Origin: Tidjanibacter sp.
GTDB lineage: Bacteria > Bacteroidota > Bacteroidia > Bacteroidales > Rikenellaceae
Assembly (NCBI GenBank): GCA_017379955.1
Contig: JAFNVE010000034.1
Coordinates: forward strand, 1 to 6,907
Length of the DNA stretch: 6,907 nt
Direction of reading: 5' to 3'
Shown here: positions 6,213 to 6,907 of the stretch, piece after piece
Layout of the letters: the number at the start of each line of letters is the position of its first letter
Numbering within the stretch: position 1 is the stretch's first letter
Translations under genes and position numbers: made by a program
Notes under the pieces: model-generated
Told to the model about the DNA's origin: nothing
Databases searched by the model: none
Seen by the model: only the letters and a program-made list of their open reading frames with translations

Positions 6213-6907
6213 TTACTCCAACTCTCCATCCCAATAATAGGCAGCAGGGAGCGCGTGGAGGTTATAACAAGAGGCCATCGAAGCACCGTACGCACCAGCA
6301 GAAAGCAGCGACAACATATCGCCACGACCACTAACAGGCAACTCGGTCTGATAGGCAAAAGTATCGGACGACTCGCACACATCACCAACCACGGCATATA
6401 CCTCACTACCAACACCTTCACCCAATCTGCGCACCTCGTGGTGAGCACCATACAGAGCAGGGCGAATCAGCTGACTCATACCTGAGTCGACAATCAAAAA
6501 GCGACGACCAGACTCGTTGGTCTTGGTAAACATCACCCTGGTCACCAACTCTCCACACTGAGCCACCACACTACGACCCAACTCAAAGCGCATTGTCATA
6601 CCCTCTGGCAGACAAAATTCACGCTCGAAAGTAGCGAAATAGCCCTCAAAATCGGGGATGGGATTCTGCTCGGGATTGTAGTAGTCGATACCCAATCCGC
6701 CACCCATATTCACAAACTCCAAATCAAGCCCTTTATCGTTACGCAGGTCATCGACAATCTCCTGAGCCTTATGACATTGCGCCTCGAAGACGGTCATATC
6801 CAGAATCTGCGAGCCGATATGGAAATGGACACCTCTGACGTGGATATTTTTCAGTTCGGGAAGCAGCCTGAGAAGCGATTTCAACTCTCTGCGCGAGATA
6901 CCGAACT
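6213..6907 (-). CDS. lysA: Diaminopimelate decarboxylase, C-terminal part (5' end outside window)
   Basis: About 230 codons of a PLP-dependent fold-type III decarboxylase, converting meso-diaminopimelate to lysine in the last step of the DAP pathway. The visible part begins FGISRREL and runs to the natural stop. The N-terminal part with the Schiff-base lysine lies beyond the right edge. Seen here are HFHIGSQ (barrel), NMGGGLGIDY (PLP phosphate loop), FELGRSVVA (EPGR in most families; ELGR is what I recall for Bacteroidota), DSGMSQLIRPALYGAHH, GDVCESSDTF (catalytic Cys and substrate contacts from the partner subunit), and SAGAYGASMASCYN near the end. The frame is open from 6907. A TTG at 6882-6884 is not a real start because conserved sequence continues upstream of it. 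It is convergent with the prenyltransferase gene and followed by its own terminator. Confidence 0.95.
   Translation of the reverse strand, partial: FGISRRELKSLLRLLPELKNIHVRGVHFHIGSQILDMTVFEAQCHKAQEIVDDLRNDKGLDLEFVNMGGGLGIDYYNPEQNPIPDFEGYFATFEREFCLPEGMTMRFELGRSVVAQCGELVTRVMFTKTNESGRRFLIVDSGMSQLIRPALYGAHHEVRRLGEGVGSEVYAVVGDVCESSDTFAYQTELPVSGRGDMLSLLSAGAYGASMASCYNLHALPAAYYWDGELE

Overview
The window looks like ordinary chromosomal backbone of a Bacteroidota bacterium, most likely a member of Bacteroidales. The order is inferred from protein style (for example the ELGR variant in LysA), from the absence of Shine-Dalgarno sequences before starts, and from an exact TAnnTTTG-type -7 element upstream of lepA. 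An Alistipes-like genus is only a guess. There are no rRNA or tRNA genes, insertion sequences, CRISPR arrays or phage genes.

Layout: positions 1-190 hold a 9-bp-register repeat array followed by a strong terminator hairpin that serves the minus strand. Positions 208-332 form a very long imperfect palindrome that touches the stop codon of the next gene. A minus-strand block of three closely spaced genes follows, in transcription order lepA (elongation factor 4), a YghZ-type aldo/keto reductase, and a long-chain acyl-CoA ligase, with gaps of only 11 and 39 nt. They are probably co-transcribed from a promoter near 5074-5081 and end at the terminator at 155-189. A 120-bp divergent promoter region separates lepA from a plus-strand UbiA-family prenyltransferase that resembles the MqnP group. 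This gene converges on lysA (diaminopimelate decarboxylase, minus strand), whose 5' part runs off the right edge. Between the two convergent genes lie a second 9-bp repeat array and the lysA terminator.

The genes have unrelated housekeeping roles: translation factor, carbonyl reduction and detoxification, fatty acid activation, quinone side-chain attachment, and lysine/peptidoglycan precursor synthesis. I see no dedicated multi-gene system. The unusual content is intergenic. One item is a 125-nt hairpin with about 47 possible pairs directly behind the acyl-CoA ligase gene. The other is a pair of related repeat elements built from 9-bp units. Both contain the same 16-bp core, both have units in opposite orientations around that core, and each abuts the T-tract of a minus-strand terminator.
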